Shown here: piece after piece, positions 8,343 to 17,425 of the stretch
How positions within the stretch are numbered: the stretch's first letter is position 1
How the letters are laid out: every line of letters starts with the position of its first letter
Assembly: GCA_016218925.1 (NCBI GenBank)
Contig: JACRCR010000142.1
Span: 1-36,495, forward strand
Source of the DNA: Deltaproteobacteria bacterium
GTDB taxonomy: Bacteria; Desulfobacterota; Binatia; UBA1149; CAITLU01
Length of the DNA: 36,495 nucleotides
Direction of reading: 5' to 3'
Position numbers and translations under genes: made by a program
Notes under the pieces: generated by a model
Seen by the model: only the letters and a program-made list of their open reading frames with translations
Databases searched by the model: none
What the model was told of the DNA's origin: nothing

Positions 8343-8584
8343 AATTTGAGAAGCTGCGTGCCGGCGGCGGTGCCGTCGGTCTCCCACAGCGCCTCGTCGC
8401 TCGAGTCGGTAGCCGCAAATAACGTCCGCCCGGCAAACCCGGTGAAGTAACGCGGAAACGCCCCGCCGTTCGGATCGATTTCTTTGAGGAGAAACGTGCC
8501 GGGGACGATGTCGCGGATCATGTAGGCGCGGTGCTGGGCAGCGGCCGAAACTGCTATCAAGAGGATACCCAACGGTACTGACAT
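8341..8584 (-). pseudogene. 5' fragment of an ELWxxDGT-repeat secreted protein
   Basis: Read from the ATG at 8584 the minus strand gives a signal peptide (SVPLGILLIAVSAAAQ), then AYMIRDIVPGTF, a block with FTGFAGRTLFAATD and the repeat motif ALWETDGTAAGTQLL. This is the start and first repeat of the ELWxxDGT family, secreted proteins with many such repeats, common in myxobacteria-like genomes. The similarity stops at the repeat core (8342); beyond it the frame runs antisense through the gcdH fragment and ends at 8162. It is truncated after about 80 residues. Confidence 0.75.
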
Positions 8585-9105
8585 TGTTGTCCGGAGAGTT
8601 CCGGAGAAGGTTCGAAGCGGCGCGGCAGAGGCGTATGACGCGGCTACGCTCCTGAAAGACCTAGGATGGTAGAAGAACCACGGGCCCCGTCTCGCGGCCC
8701 CAACTCTTCCGGGAGATACGCCAGCAGTATTCACACTTCCGTAAAGAATCGGGATGAAGGCGGGCCGAGGTTTTTCCGGCCGCGACGGCGGCCCGCTCCA
8801 GGCTGCCAGCCCTCGGCCAGCCGACCAAACCGGACGAGTCCGCCGGTTTGTGCGCCGCCAAGTAGCGAGTCTGCGGGTCGGCGACGGGGCAAACACGAGT
8901 CGGACCTCACCTCTGCTTCGCACTCGTGAGCGTCGTTCAGTCGGAACACGGCATCGTAGTCGCGGCGACGTTGCTGCTCTGAACTGATCGGATGCTCGGA
9001 GCGGCGACGTCGTCGCCGGCGTGCTTGCATGACATTGCTACGGGTGGCCTAGTGGTCGCATGGGAGCGTCGAATCTACTCGGCGTGCAGTCCGGAGCGGC
9101 AGGCG
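8585..9105. other. 521-base stretch without a recognisable gene
   Basis: It lies between two divergent starts (the ELWxxDGT fragment at 8584 and the membrane protein at 9106). Open frames on both strands are rich in arginine, proline and glycine with no motif, typical of GC-rich noncoding DNA. It may hold the promoters of both neighbours, but I cannot point to convincing -35/-10 boxes. Confidence 0.5.
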
Positions 9106-9747
9106 ATGATCATCATCAGGCTTGAGCCGCTGCGCGTTCGACCCGGTATGACGGCCGCTGACCTCATCGGCCAGGCCAGATGGCGGCAGCGCGTGTTGTG
9201 GGTCGCTTACGTCTTGTCGGTGGCGACGTTTTGCGGCGTCGTGTGGCAAGTGCAGAAGCTTTCCGGCGGTACCGGCGTGGAGATGGTGAGCTCAGCGGCC
9301 ACGAAGATATACGGAACCACCGCGGTCGTCGCTCTCGCGGCCGTGCTGCTGCGGCACCTGTCATACTCGCAAGCGGACGCGTTGCGCCCGGCGCTGCAGC
9401 GTCTGTCCATCGGTGCAACGCCGAGCGTTCCTTCGTTCGACGGCCCCTCACGTCAAAGCGGTGAGCAGGATTTGTCCGCGCTTCACCTTCTCGCGACCGC
9501 GCTCAACGGTCTCGGGTCTCGTGAGCGTGTGGTCTGGACGCTGTGCGCGGGCCCGGTCGTGCTGGTACTGCCGAGCGCGCTGCTGTCCGCGGGCACCGCG
9601 CCGCTCGCACCGCTTGCCGCTGTGTCGTTGGTGTTGTTCGCCGTCACGTTTCCGCAAACCGAGCGGTTTGTTCGCGCCGCCGGGGCGCTTCCCCGCCACG
9701 CGACCGCAGGCTGGGACGAAGCGAACGAGTCGCGCAGGAGCGGGTGA
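9106..9747 (+). CDS. Hypothetical membrane protein
   Basis: A 213-residue protein of unknown function. Using ATG 9106 (upstream frame to 8992 lacks protein character), a short soluble start is followed by hydrophobic segments at about 30-50, 66-84, 145-165 and 168-185, with a polar, proline/serine-rich loop (about 95-125) between the two pairs. The tail is basic. No catalytic or binding motif is visible and neighbours give no clue: remnants lie on the left, and a gene-free stretch and opgG on the right. Codon use looks like that of real genes, but support rests on hydrophobicity only. Confidence 0.5.
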   Translation: MIIIRLEPLRVRPGMTAADLIGQARWRQRVLWVAYVLSVATFCGVVWQVQKLSGGTGVEMVSSAATKIYGTTAVVALAAVLLRHLSYSQADALRPALQRLSIGATPSVPSFDGPSRQSGEQDLSALHLLATALNGLGSRERVVWTLCAGPVVLVLPSALLSAGTAPLAPLAAVSLVLFAVTFPQTERFVRAAGALPRHATAGWDEANESRRSG

Positions 9748-10172
9748 AGCAGTAGCCGCCTGGCCGCCGTCGGATATCCAGGACTGAGATCATCCAGCCG
9801 CAGCTGGAACGCGACGGCCCTCTCCCATCGCTGCCACGACCGCCGTGGCGCCCGCGTACCAGGCCGAGCCGGCGCTCGCGGCGATGCGGCTCGTGACGAT
9901 CTGCAACCGGTCCGCCACCGCGTGGTGGCGAAGCAGGATCCGCCGATTTCGCAGGTCGGCGACGATGGCGCCGCGCTGCTGCACGAGCAGACCGCGATCA
10001 AGAACATGCGCCGCCACAACCCGAGCGGGCCGTCGCCGCGCTGAGTTCCCGCCGAACTCCAGCGGACGGATCGGGTCCGGAACCTCATGAACTTCGTCGA
10101 ACGCAGGGCCGGAGTCGAGTTGGAAGCGTAGAAGGCGTCAGGATCTTTCTGTCCGGCCGTCGGTGCGGAGCC
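9748..10172. other. 425-base stretch without a convincing gene
   Basis: This lies between the membrane protein (plus) and the end of opgG (minus). Short frames exist on both strands (for example 9790-10017 minus, 75 codons), none with a ribosome site or motif. No hairpin with a T-run was seen. Confidence 0.5.
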
Positions 10173-11723
10173 TCACGGAGTGTACTGGTAGAGCCAGGTC
10201 TCCGTCAGCGCGCCGCCGGCGTCGCGCAGGTAGAGCCGCATGTCGATAGGTTCCTCGCCGTCTGCGAGAAGGTCGAAGTTGCAGCGCCAGGTGTCACCGC
10301 CAATCACGGGACGCACGGCCGGCGTCAGCACCTGTCCCCGGGAGACCGTGATCACCGGTTCCACTTTCGTCTCCCACGGCATGTGTTCAAAACGTCCGCC
10401 TTTGAAGTCGATTACGAACTTGCGCGAGTGCGGGCGGTTCTTCTGACCCGGGATCCCGCCGGCACCGGCGCGCGTGGAGACGACGGTGGCCATCGGCGAC
10501 GGCACCGGCACCTTCGAGCCCCACGACAAACGGTAGCGGAAACGCCGCTCCTGGCCGGGGCCGAAAGGTTCGGCCGGGTTCCAGAACACGACGATATTGT
10601 CGGCGGTCTCGTCGCCGCCGGGGATCTCGACGAGCTGGATCTGGCCCTTGCCCCATCCGTCGAGAGGCTCGACCCACAGAGACGGGCGTTTGTGATACAT
10701 CGCGCCGTCGTCCTGGTAGTGGTCGAAGACCTGATCGCGCTGCATGAGGCCGAAACCCTTGGGGTTGTCATCGAGGAAGCTGTTCACTCGCAGAACGGGC
10801 GAGTTGATCAGCGGGCGCCAGATCGACTCTCCAAGCCCGTTGCGGATCATCAGGCCGTCGGAGTCGTGAATCTCGGGACGGAAATCGTCGCAGACGCGGC
10901 GGTCGTTCTCGCCGCACTGGTACATCGACGTCAACGGCGCGACGCCGACGCGCTCGATCGGCTTTCGCGGATAGAGCGTCGCGTCCACGTCCATCACAGT
11001 GGTCTCGCCCGGCGAGACCACGAAGGTGTACGCGCCGGTGACCGAGGGGCTGTCGAGCAGCGCATGTAGGACCAGCGTACGGGACTTCGCGGACGGCTTC
11101 TCGAGCCAGAACTCGCGGAAGTCCGGGAACTCTTCTGGCCGCGGCATGGCTGTGTCGACGGCCAGGCCGCGAGCGGACAGGCCGTATTGCTTGGTCGCGC
11201 CGACGCCGCGGAAGTAGCTGGCGCCGAGGAACGCGAATACGTCGGCATCGACGTCGGGCGCAATCCCGACGCGGAAGCCCGCGAAACCGAGGTTCTCCTG
11301 GTGCTCTGGAACTCGGACCGATGGCCCATACGTAAAGAGTTCGTTCGAGTACGGGATCACGCGGGCGCTGCTTTCATCCACCTCGTGGATCGTGACCGGG
11401 TGTTTGAAGAAAAGGCCGAGGTGGAAGAAGCGGACTTCGAGGTTCCGTCGCTTGCCGCGCCACAGCGACTGGTCGGCGCGGAACTTGATCGATTGGTACC
11501 CGTCCCAGTCGAGGTTCTCGATCCAGTCGGGAAGTCTTGCCGATGGGGTGTCGTAAGGAAGGGCGGCGCGGTGCTTCGCCTCGCTCCGGAGCCACTCGCT
11601 GCTGAAGGCTACTGCGACATCGGGGTGTCCTTCGGCGCGGGCAGTGGACGCGATCGTCGCGATCAGCGCGCTGCAGGTGGCTAAAGTCACGAAGCGACGG
11701 GAAAATTCGCGGGAGGTATGCAT
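10173..11723 (-). CDS. opgG: Periplasmic glucan biosynthesis protein, OpgG/OpgD (MdoG) family
   Basis: A 516-residue exported protein of the family that shapes osmoregulated periplasmic glucans; Escherichia coli members are assigned to glycoside hydrolase family GH186. The N-terminus carries SRRF at 8-11 then a hydrophobic run and ARA near 30, compatible with Sec or a weak twin-arginine signal. Family phrases occur along the whole length: YDTPSARLPDWIENLDWDGY, SLWRGKRRNLEVRFFHLG, FAFLGASYFRG, YGLSARGLA, EIHDSDGLMI (a conserved acidic site), ETADNIVVFWNP and a final beta-sandwich domain. Length matches OpgG (about 510) better than OpgD (about 550). No opgH glucosyltransferase lies in the window. 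The gene follows the lytic transglycosylase by 132 bases on the same strand. Confidence 0.92.
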   Translation of the reverse strand: MHTSREFSRRFVTLATCSALIATIASTARAEGHPDVAVAFSSEWLRSEAKHRAALPYDTPSARLPDWIENLDWDGYQSIKFRADQSLWRGKRRNLEVRFFHLGLFFKHPVTIHEVDESSARVIPYSNELFTYGPSVRVPEHQENLGFAGFRVGIAPDVDADVFAFLGASYFRGVGATKQYGLSARGLAVDTAMPRPEEFPDFREFWLEKPSAKSRTLVLHALLDSPSVTGAYTFVVSPGETTVMDVDATLYPRKPIERVGVAPLTSMYQCGENDRRVCDDFRPEIHDSDGLMIRNGLGESIWRPLINSPVLRVNSFLDDNPKGFGLMQRDQVFDHYQDDGAMYHKRPSLWVEPLDGWGKGQIQLVEIPGGDETADNIVVFWNPAEPFGPGQERRFRYRLSWGSKVPVPSPMATVVSTRAGAGGIPGQKNRPHSRKFVIDFKGGRFEHMPWETKVEPVITVSRGQVLTPAVRPVIGGDTWRCNFDLLADGEEPIDMRLYLRDAGGALTETWLYQYTP

Positions 11724-11855
11724 CGGAGGGTTCTGTCCAGGTTGGATATGGGTGGTCGCGGCGGCACTGATTCACTTTTTTGCACAGGAAAAACAAGGCG
11801 CCGCCGCGCAATCGCCGCCCGGCTGCCCGGCCGCCCGGCGTTGGGGCAGGCACCG

Positions 11856-14156
11856 TCAAGGCAGCGTGCGGGCCACGGACGCTGCCGCCGCCGCGTACAA
11901 AGTGCGATAGGTGCGCAGGTTGCGCAGCACGCTCTTCACGTAAGTGCGCGTCTCGCGGTAGGAGATCTGCTCGATCATCTCGTCGTCGTCGTAGCGTGAG
12001 ACCAGGCTTTGCCAGCGCTGGGCGGCGTTCTCGCCCGCGTTGTAGGCGGCCAGCATCAGCGCGGTGTTGCCGGCGAACAGGCGCGAGAGTTCCGAGAGGT
12101 AACGCACTCCGAGACGGATGTTGACGCTCGGTTCGAACAGATCTTCGCGCGCCGGCTGCGCGGAGCCGGCCTGGGTCGCCATCCGATCGGCGGTGCTGGG
12201 CAGCAGTTGCATGAGTCCGAGCGCGTTGGCCGGCGAGACCGCGTGGGCGGCAAAGGCCGACTCCTGGCGCATCAGTGCGAACACCAGCAGCGGGTCGATC
12301 CCCGCCTCTCGCGCTTCGCGGATGACGATGTCGATGTGCGCCGCGGGGTACAGGTAAGGCCTGGCTTCTTCACGCGAGAGCCGCCCGTTCTTCTGCAGGT
12401 CGGCGGCAATGCGAAACGCGGCGTCATAGGCACCGACTCGCTGCAGAGCGGGCAGCAGGTCGCGTCGCGTGGCAGCGTCGAACGAGTCGAGCCTCGATGC
12501 CAGATCGCGCGCGGCAAGCGAGCCGAGGCCTGCCTGGTTGAGCAGGTCGGCACGATCCAGTGCCGTTCTCGCCGCGGCCGGCAACGGACCCCGGCTCGAA
12601 CTCTCGGTTGATGGCGACACGAGCGGGCGGCTGCCGCGTTGCTGGCCGCGGCCAAGGCGCTTCTCCGCCATCAGCGAGTAGTACCCGACCGGGAACTCGG
12701 CGAGGACCTGGGCGTAGATCGGCGCGGCTTCCTGCTTGCGGCCGAGCCGTTCCAGGCACCGCGCTCGCCAATACAGCGCCTCGGCGCGACCCTCGTCGTC
12801 CGAGCCGGGTTTGGTTCCGGAGATCATGCTCGCGAAGCGGCGCTCGGCGTCTTTCCAGTCCTCGGCGCGGTAGGCGACCCAGCCCTGGCGCCACTGGCTG
12901 TCGACGCGCGTGGCTCCGCGGGCCATGGTTGCGGCTCGTTCGTATGCGGCGATCGCCGCGGCGCGCCGGCCGGCGCTGTCATGAATGCGCGCGAGCGCGT
13001 AGGCGGCTTCGCCTTCCTCCGCGATTGCGCTGTGCAGCCGCAGCATCCTCTCGAAAAGCGTCAGTGCCTCGGCGTCGTGATTGTCATTCCAGCGGTAGGT
13101 GCCGGCCTCGTAAAGCCAACGTGCCTCGGTGGAAGCGGAGCCCGCGCTGGCAAGGTGCTTCTCCAGGTAGTCGGCAGCCGCCGACTTGCCGCGGCTCGCG
13201 GCCAGCGCGCGCGCGTAGGCCAGCACCGCTTCGTTCTGGTAGGCACTTCCAGGGAAGTCCGAGAACAGTCGATCGAGCGTGGCGATCTGCTCGCTGCTGC
13301 GCGCCTCGCGACCGAGTTGTCGCGCTTCGGTCATCAACGCTGCTGCGGTGTCCGGCCGCAACTCGGGATGGCTGGCGCGCAGCGAAGTGAGCGCTTCGTA
13401 TCCAGCCCGCCCATTGGCAGACTGCGGCGCCTTGGCGCGCGCGCACTCCAGGTAGCCGGCCGCGCGCTGCGCGTTCGAGGAAACGAGCAGGCGTCCTGCC
13501 GCCAGGCACACGCGCGCCGCAGACGGCCCCGAGGGAGCGTTTCTTCCGAAACGGTCGGCCAACGAGATCGCCGCGGGAAGGTCGGCCTGCTTCTCGACGA
13601 CTTCCGCCACAAGCGCAGCGGCGTCTGCGCTGAGCACCGAAGCCGGCGCGGTCTCCAGCAGTCTCTCGAGCAGTGCTCGGGCGCCACTCGGATCGCCGGC
13701 GGCGCGCGCGACCGCACCGTAGTAGAGCAGGACATCGTCGATCAGCGAGGTTCGCTCGCGCAAAGCGTCCAACGCGGAGGCCGCGCGCCGTGGGTCCGAA
13801 TCGATCAGGCCCAGTGCGCGCCCGAGTTCCGAATCGGTGTACTTGGTCGCCGGCCGCGACGGCGCAGTCGCGGCCGGCGACTCGGAGGCTGCCCGTTCAT
13901 GCTCATTGACCTGGGTCGCAGTCGGCGAGCGTGGCGCCGGCGAACTCGCGGTCGCATCTTCACGCGTACTCTTGGCCACCCGCGGCAGGCTCGCACTGCA
14001 CGCGCCGAGGCCCATCAGCAGCACGGCGATGACGACGCGCGGTCGTGAGAGCGGGCGGCTCTCGCGGCTGGAGCGGGCGAGCGCGACGGCGGGGTGATCG
14101 ACCGATCGGCCGAGTCGGCCGCGGCGGGGATGCTTGTACGTTCGGCTGGGTTCCAT
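11856..14156 (-). CDS. Soluble-type lytic transglycosylase (Slt70-like) lipoprotein with TPR superhelix
   Basis: A 766-residue cell-wall enzyme that cleaves the MurNAc-GlcNAc bond to form 1,6-anhydro ends. Hydrophobic residues 41-50 followed by LGAC (C53) form a lipobox, so it is probably anchored to a membrane facing the periplasm; the n-region of 40 residues is unusually long, and no better start is visible. Residues about 110-560 are alpha-helical TPR-like repeats forming the superhelix of Slt enzymes. The C-terminal lysozyme-like domain (about 605-760) shows the catalytic glutamate E632 in RQESAF, then GLMQLLPST and AAYNAGE. It is divergent from maf, with 43 bases between starts. Confidence 0.92.
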   Translation of the reverse strand: MEPSRTYKHPRRGRLGRSVDHPAVALARSSRESRPLSRPRVVIAVLLMGLGACSASLPRVAKSTREDATASSPAPRSPTATQVNEHERAASESPAATAPSRPATKYTDSELGRALGLIDSDPRRAASALDALRERTSLIDDVLLYYGAVARAAGDPSGARALLERLLETAPASVLSADAAALVAEVVEKQADLPAAISLADRFGRNAPSGPSAARVCLAAGRLLVSSNAQRAAGYLECARAKAPQSANGRAGYEALTSLRASHPELRPDTAAALMTEARQLGREARSSEQIATLDRLFSDFPGSAYQNEAVLAYARALAASRGKSAAADYLEKHLASAGSASTEARWLYEAGTYRWNDNHDAEALTLFERMLRLHSAIAEEGEAAYALARIHDSAGRRAAAIAAYERAATMARGATRVDSQWRQGWVAYRAEDWKDAERRFASMISGTKPGSDDEGRAEALYWRARCLERLGRKQEAAPIYAQVLAEFPVGYYSLMAEKRLGRGQQRGSRPLVSPSTESSSRGPLPAAARTALDRADLLNQAGLGSLAARDLASRLDSFDAATRRDLLPALQRVGAYDAAFRIAADLQKNGRLSREEARPYLYPAAHIDIVIREAREAGIDPLLVFALMRQESAFAAHAVSPANALGLMQLLPSTADRMATQAGSAQPAREDLFEPSVNIRLGVRYLSELSRLFAGNTALMLAAYNAGENAAQRWQSLVSRYDDDEMIEQISYRETRTYVKSVLRNLRTYRTLYAAAAASVARTLP

Positions 14157-14199
14157 GCGAAGACGTTGACTTTACCGCAGCGGACCAAAGAATGCAGCG

Positions 14200-14826
14200 A
14201 TGCGAACGAATCGCCTGGTGTTGGCCTCGTCCTCTCCGCGCCGTCGTGAGCTGCTCGGCGCCGCCGGCTTTCGTTTCGTCATCGAGCCATCCTTCATCGA
14301 GGAACTCGTCGCCATCGGCGAGGACCCGTGGCTGGCCACGGTGCGGCTCGCGGTCGAGAAAGCCGAAGCGGTTGCCGAGAGAGCGGACGCGCGGGACGTG
14401 GTCCTGGCGGCCGACACGGCGGTGGTGATCGATGATCGCATCGTGCTCGGCAAGCCGGCCTCCAGAGCCGAAGCGGTCGAGATGTTGCTGTCCCTTTCGG
14501 GGCGAAACCACACGGTGCTGACCGCTTGGGCGATCCTGCGCGGCCGCGGCTCCGGAGCACACACGACGCGGGCCGCTTCCGGCGTAGGGGTTCTGCAGGG
14601 CGGACTGTCTCGCTCCGTCGTCCGGATGCGCGAGATCGCTCGCCGCGAAGCCGAGGCCTACGCGGATACCGGCGAACCGATGGACAAAGCGGGTGCTTAT
14701 GCGGCACAGGGGGAAGGACGCCGATTCATCGGCGCCATCGTCGGTCCTCTCGACAACGTGATCGGTCTTCCGATGACGCCGGTCGGCCCGGCGCTGGCCA
14801 GAGCCGGCATTGTGCCGCGGACATGA
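14200..14826 (+). CDS. maf: Maf-family nucleotide pyrophosphatase
   Basis: A 208-residue house-cleaning enzyme that hydrolyses non-canonical or methylated nucleoside triphosphates to monophosphates. Motifs: LASSSPRRRELL (8-19) binds phosphate, EKAEA (53-57), ADTAVV with catalytic D72, GKPASRAEA (84-92) and near the end DKAGAYAAQGEG and IVGPLDNVIGLP. All active-site positions are present. It starts the plus-strand cluster maf-yggS-proC-DUF167 and is divergent from the lytic transglycosylase. Confidence 0.93.
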   Translation: MRTNRLVLASSSPRRRELLGAAGFRFVIEPSFIEELVAIGEDPWLATVRLAVEKAEAVAERADARDVVLAADTAVVIDDRIVLGKPASRAEAVEMLLSLSGRNHTVLTAWAILRGRGSGAHTTRAASGVGVLQGGLSRSVVRMREIARREAEAYADTGEPMDKAGAYAAQGEGRRFIGAIVGPLDNVIGLPMTPVGPALARAGIVPRT

Positions 14827-14850
14827 GCGCTGGCGCGGCCGGTGGATGAG

Positions 14851-15558
14851 ATGAGCTACGAACGGGTGGGTGAGCGGCTTGCCGAGGTGCGCGAGCGGGT
14901 GGCCGAGGCCGCGCGTCGCGCCGGGCGTGCGCCCGGCGCGGTCACCGTCGTCGCGGTGACCAAGAGGCTTGGTCTGGAAGCGGTGCTGGCGGCGGCTGCG
15001 TGTGGGCAGCGTGATTTCGGCGAGAACTACGTCCAGGAAGCCCTCGGCAAGATGCAGCAGTGGCCGGAGCGTGGCGCCGGCAGCGAGTTGCGCTGGCACC
15101 TTCTCGGACGCCTTCAGTCGAACAAGGCTTCGGTAGCCGCGCGCTCATTCGCCGTTCTGCACGCGATCGACTCGTTGAGCGCGGTGCGGGCCATATCGCG
15201 AGCGGCGCGCGAGTATGGTGTTGCCCCCGAGATGTTCCTGGAGATCAAGCTTGGTGAGAGCGATCAGCGCGGCGGTGTTGCCGCTGCGGCTGCCGAGGGG
15301 TTCCTGCGAGAGGCCGCACTGGCGGGTGCGCTTCAATTCCACGGGTTGATGGCGGTGGCCGATCCCGCGCTTGCGGCGCGCCCCCAGTTCGCGGCTCTTC
15401 GCGAGCTTCGTGATCGTCTGGCGCGGCTCGAGATTCCCGGCGCCCCGCTCGCTCAGCTCTCCATGGGAATGAGCGGTGACTTCGAAGACGCCATCGCTGA
15501 AGGGGCGACGGTGGTCCGTCTGGGCACGGTGATCTTCGGCGCGCGACCGGGCGCCTGA
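14851..15558 (+). CDS. YggS-family pyridoxal phosphate homeostasis protein
   Basis: A 235-residue PLP-binding TIM-barrel protein that keeps free PLP and amino-acid pools balanced. The PLP lysine is K38 in VVAVTK, followed by [24 protein letters not shown], a central EIKLGES segment (usually KxNxGxE in the family) and [13 protein letters not shown] near the end, which binds phosphate, plus [12 protein letters not shown] 14851 has a GGTGGA site five to nine bases upstream; GTG 14842 is an alternative. It is followed 103 bases later by proC, the widespread yggS-proC neighbourhood. Confidence 0.93.
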   Translation: MSYERVGERLAEVRERVAEAARRAGRAPGAVTVVAVTKRLGLEAVLAAAACGQRDFGENYVQEALGKMQQWPERGAGSELRWHLLGRLQSNKASVAARSFAVLHAIDSLSAVRAISRAAREYGVAPEMFLEIKLGESDQRGGVAAAAAEGFLREAALAGALQFHGLMAVADPALAARPQFAALRELRDRLARLEIPGAPLAQLSMGMSGDFEDAIAEGATVVRLGTVIFGARPGA

Positions 15559-15661
15559 TGGTCCGATCCGCGGTGCGCGACCGCCCGCACGCGGCGCGCG
15601 ACGCGCGGAAGCGTAGACAAACTGCCGAGCACAAAAGGATCGGCGAGGAGACAGGACGACG

Positions 15662-16525
15662 ATGGTGAGGACCGGCAGCAGCAAGAAGACCGGCGGCGAG
15701 GAACGCACCCCGGCGACGACCGTTCGTGTCGGTTTCATCGGCGGTGGCAACATGGCCGAAGCGTTGCTGCGCGGCCTGCTTGCCGCCGGCTATTCGGCCG
15801 AAGAACTGCTGGTGTCGGAGCCGCTGGCCGAGCGCAGACGCCTGCTTGCGCGGCGCTACAGAGTCGGGGTGACCGGCGACAATCAGGCGGTCATGCGCAG
15901 CGCGCAGACCATTATCCTGGCCGTCAAGCCACAGGTTCTCGGCGACCTGCTCGGTTCCCTCGGCGCGAGCGCGACCAGCAAGCAACTCTTCGTGTCGATT
16001 GCGGCCGGGGTACCGCTGGCGCGCCTGGAGGAGGGACTCGGCGCCGGCGCCAGAGTGGTGCGCGTGATGCCCAACACGCCCTCTTTGGTGGGAAAGGGTG
16101 CCGCAGTGCTCTGCGGCGGCTCGGCCGCACGCGCCGCGGACCTGCGAACCGTTCGCAAGATCTTTGCGGCCGTCGGTGACGCCCACGTGATCGCCGACGA
16201 GAAGTTGATGCACGCGGTCACCGCGCTGAGTGGTTCGGGACCAGCCTACGTCTATCGCTTCGCCGAAGTTCTGCTGGAAGCCGGTGTCAAGGCCGGGCTC
16301 GACCGGGATCTGGCCGCAGCGCTGACGTTTCAGACGCTCGCGGGCGCGGCGCAGATGATGCTGGCGACGGGGCAGTCTCCGCAGGAGCTTCGCCGCGCGG
16401 TTTCCAGCCCCGGCGGCACGACGCTGGCCGGCCTGGCCAGGCTCGACGAGGGTGGACTGGAGGGCGTCGTGGCCGCCGCCGTGCGAGCCGCCGCCGCGCG
16501 TTCGGTCGAACTCGGAAAGATGTGA
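15662..16525 (+). CDS. proC: Pyrroline-5-carboxylate reductase
   Basis: A 287-residue NAD(P)H enzyme for the last step of proline synthesis. The Rossmann motif GFIGGGNMAEA lies at about 24-34 after an extra polar N-terminal 20 residues. AVKPQ (about 86), VRVMPNTPSLVGKGA (about 138-152) and the family signature ALSGSGPAYVYRFAE (about 194-208) are intact, and the C-terminal SSPGGTTLAGL helix signature is present. A ribosome site (ggagacaggacgacg) precedes ATG 15662. Its stop overlaps the start of the DUF167 gene by four bases. Confidence 0.95.
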   Translation: MVRTGSSKKTGGEERTPATTVRVGFIGGGNMAEALLRGLLAAGYSAEELLVSEPLAERRRLLARRYRVGVTGDNQAVMRSAQTIILAVKPQVLGDLLGSLGASATSKQLFVSIAAGVPLARLEEGLGAGARVVRVMPNTPSLVGKGAAVLCGGSAARAADLRTVRKIFAAVGDAHVIADEKLMHAVTALSGSGPAYVYRFAEVLLEAGVKAGLDRDLAAALTFQTLAGAAQMMLATGQSPQELRRAVSSPGGTTLAGLARLDEGGLEGVVAAAVRAAAARSVELGKM

Positions 16526-16860
16526 ACGCCGTCGCGACCTGCTGGTTCGTGCGCCGGGCAGGCGGCGTTGAGGTCCGAGTGCGAGTGGTTCCGCGGGCAT
16601 CGCGCCAGCGCATAGCCGGCCTACTGGGCGACCGTATCAAGGTGCAGATCCACGCGCCCCCGGTCGAAGGTGAAGCCAACCGGGCTCTGTGCGCGTTGCT
16701 GGCCGACGTAGCTGGTTTGCCTTCCTCCAGCGCGCGGGTGGTAGCCGGTGCCAAGGATTGCTCGAAGACCGTGCTGCTTGAATGCGCGGACCCCGAATCG
16801 GCGCTGCAGCGGCTCCGGACCGCGATCGGTGAGGCCTCCTCGCCCCGCGGTCGCGCCTGA
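16522..16860 (+). CDS. DUF167 (YggU) family protein
   Basis: A 112-residue protein of the small alpha/beta DUF167 family, function unknown. Family features are RVVPRASRQRIAGL (20-33), IKVQIHAPPVEGEAN (about 39-53) and the C-terminal VAGAKDCSKTVLLE. It starts at GTG 16522 inside the proC stop (GTGA), so translation is coupled to proC. The yggS-proC-DUF167 order is common in bacteria, often with yggT, which is missing here. Confidence 0.9.
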   Translation: MNAVATCWFVRRAGGVEVRVRVVPRASRQRIAGLLGDRIKVQIHAPPVEGEANRALCALLADVAGLPSSSARVVAGAKDCSKTVLLECADPESALQRLRTAIGEASSPRGRA

Positions 16861-16868
16861 TCCTCGCG

Positions 16869-16897
16869 TTGACAACCGGATAGCCGCTGCCTAACTT
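16869..16897 (+). promoter_or_regulatory. Sigma-70-like promoter of the FmdB gene
   Basis: TTGACA at 16869-16874 and TAACTT at 16892-16897 are separated by exactly 17 bases, with the FmdB start 43 bases beyond the -10. A short GGGGC/GCCCC hairpin (about 16912-16924) lies in the leader just before the ribosome site. This promoter makes the FmdB gene independent of the proC cluster. Confidence 0.6.
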
Positions 16898-16939
16898 CGC
16901 CGCCATCGAAAGGGGCAAGGCCCCTGCGAGGTCTTTGCG

Positions 16940-17224
16940 ATGCCGATCTACGAGTACAGTTGCGCGAAGTGTGGGACTTTCGAGGTCAACCAGTCGATTT
17001 CGGAGGATCCCCTCAAGCGTTGCCCCCAATGCCGCGCCAAGGTCACCAAGCTGATCAGCGCCTCTGCCTTCCATTTAAAGGGCGGTGGGTGGTACGCCGA
17101 CGCGTATCAGAAGAAGTCTTCGGATAGCACGACCTCGTCCGGGTCCGGATCGAAAAGTCCGGCTGTCAAAGCCGAGCCCGCGGCGCCGGTCACCCCGTTG
17201 ACGACCCCTACTTCAAGCGACTGA
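16940..17224 (+). CDS. FmdB-family zinc-ribbon protein
   Basis: A 94-residue protein with the FmdB regulatory zinc ribbon: MPIYEYSCAKCG carries C8 and C11, and CPQC carries C28 and C31, completing a four-cysteine zinc site. The family pattern continues to SASAFHLKGGGWYADAY (about 51-67). The tail (about 70-94) is low-complexity serine, proline and threonine. Members are linked by name to formamidase regulation, but most have no proven role. It has its own promoter. Confidence 0.92.
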   Translation: MPIYEYSCAKCGTFEVNQSISEDPLKRCPQCRAKVTKLISASAFHLKGGGWYADAYQKKSSDSTTSSGSGSKSPAVKAEPAAPVTPLTTPTSSD

Positions 17225-17280
17225 CCCCCCGCCGCGCGGCGCCGCGCGGGACCCTGCCTCGATATTTTCGCCGCACTGCG

Positions 17281-17307
17281 TTGACACCAATGACGCGGCG
17301 TGTTAAT
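17281..17307 (+). promoter_or_regulatory. Possible promoter of the phasin-like gene
   Basis: TTGACA at 17281-17286 is followed after 15 bases by GTTAAT (17302-17307). Spacing is short of the ideal 17, but the AT-rich -10 region stands out in GC-rich DNA. The leader to the start at 17426 would be about 110 bases. Confidence 0.4.
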
Positions 17308-17425
17308 CAAGCTTTCGCAAGCAAAGAGACGCCGGAGTACCTCCTTCCGGGCTACCGACTGAGGGCCCCTCAGAGGCCTTCCCGAGGGGACGAAGCGTCG
17401 AGTCGAAACTATGGAGGAGTCAGCC

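Noticed and set aside
9790..10017. 75-codon minus-strand frame in the gap before opgG
   Set aside because: No ribosome site and no motif; reads equally well as noncoding GC-rich DNA.
15245..16600. Long minus-strand open frame (451 codons) opposite yggS and proC
   Set aside because: It is antisense to two well-supported genes and its protein is arginine/histidine-rich with no family pattern, as GC-rich shadow frames are.
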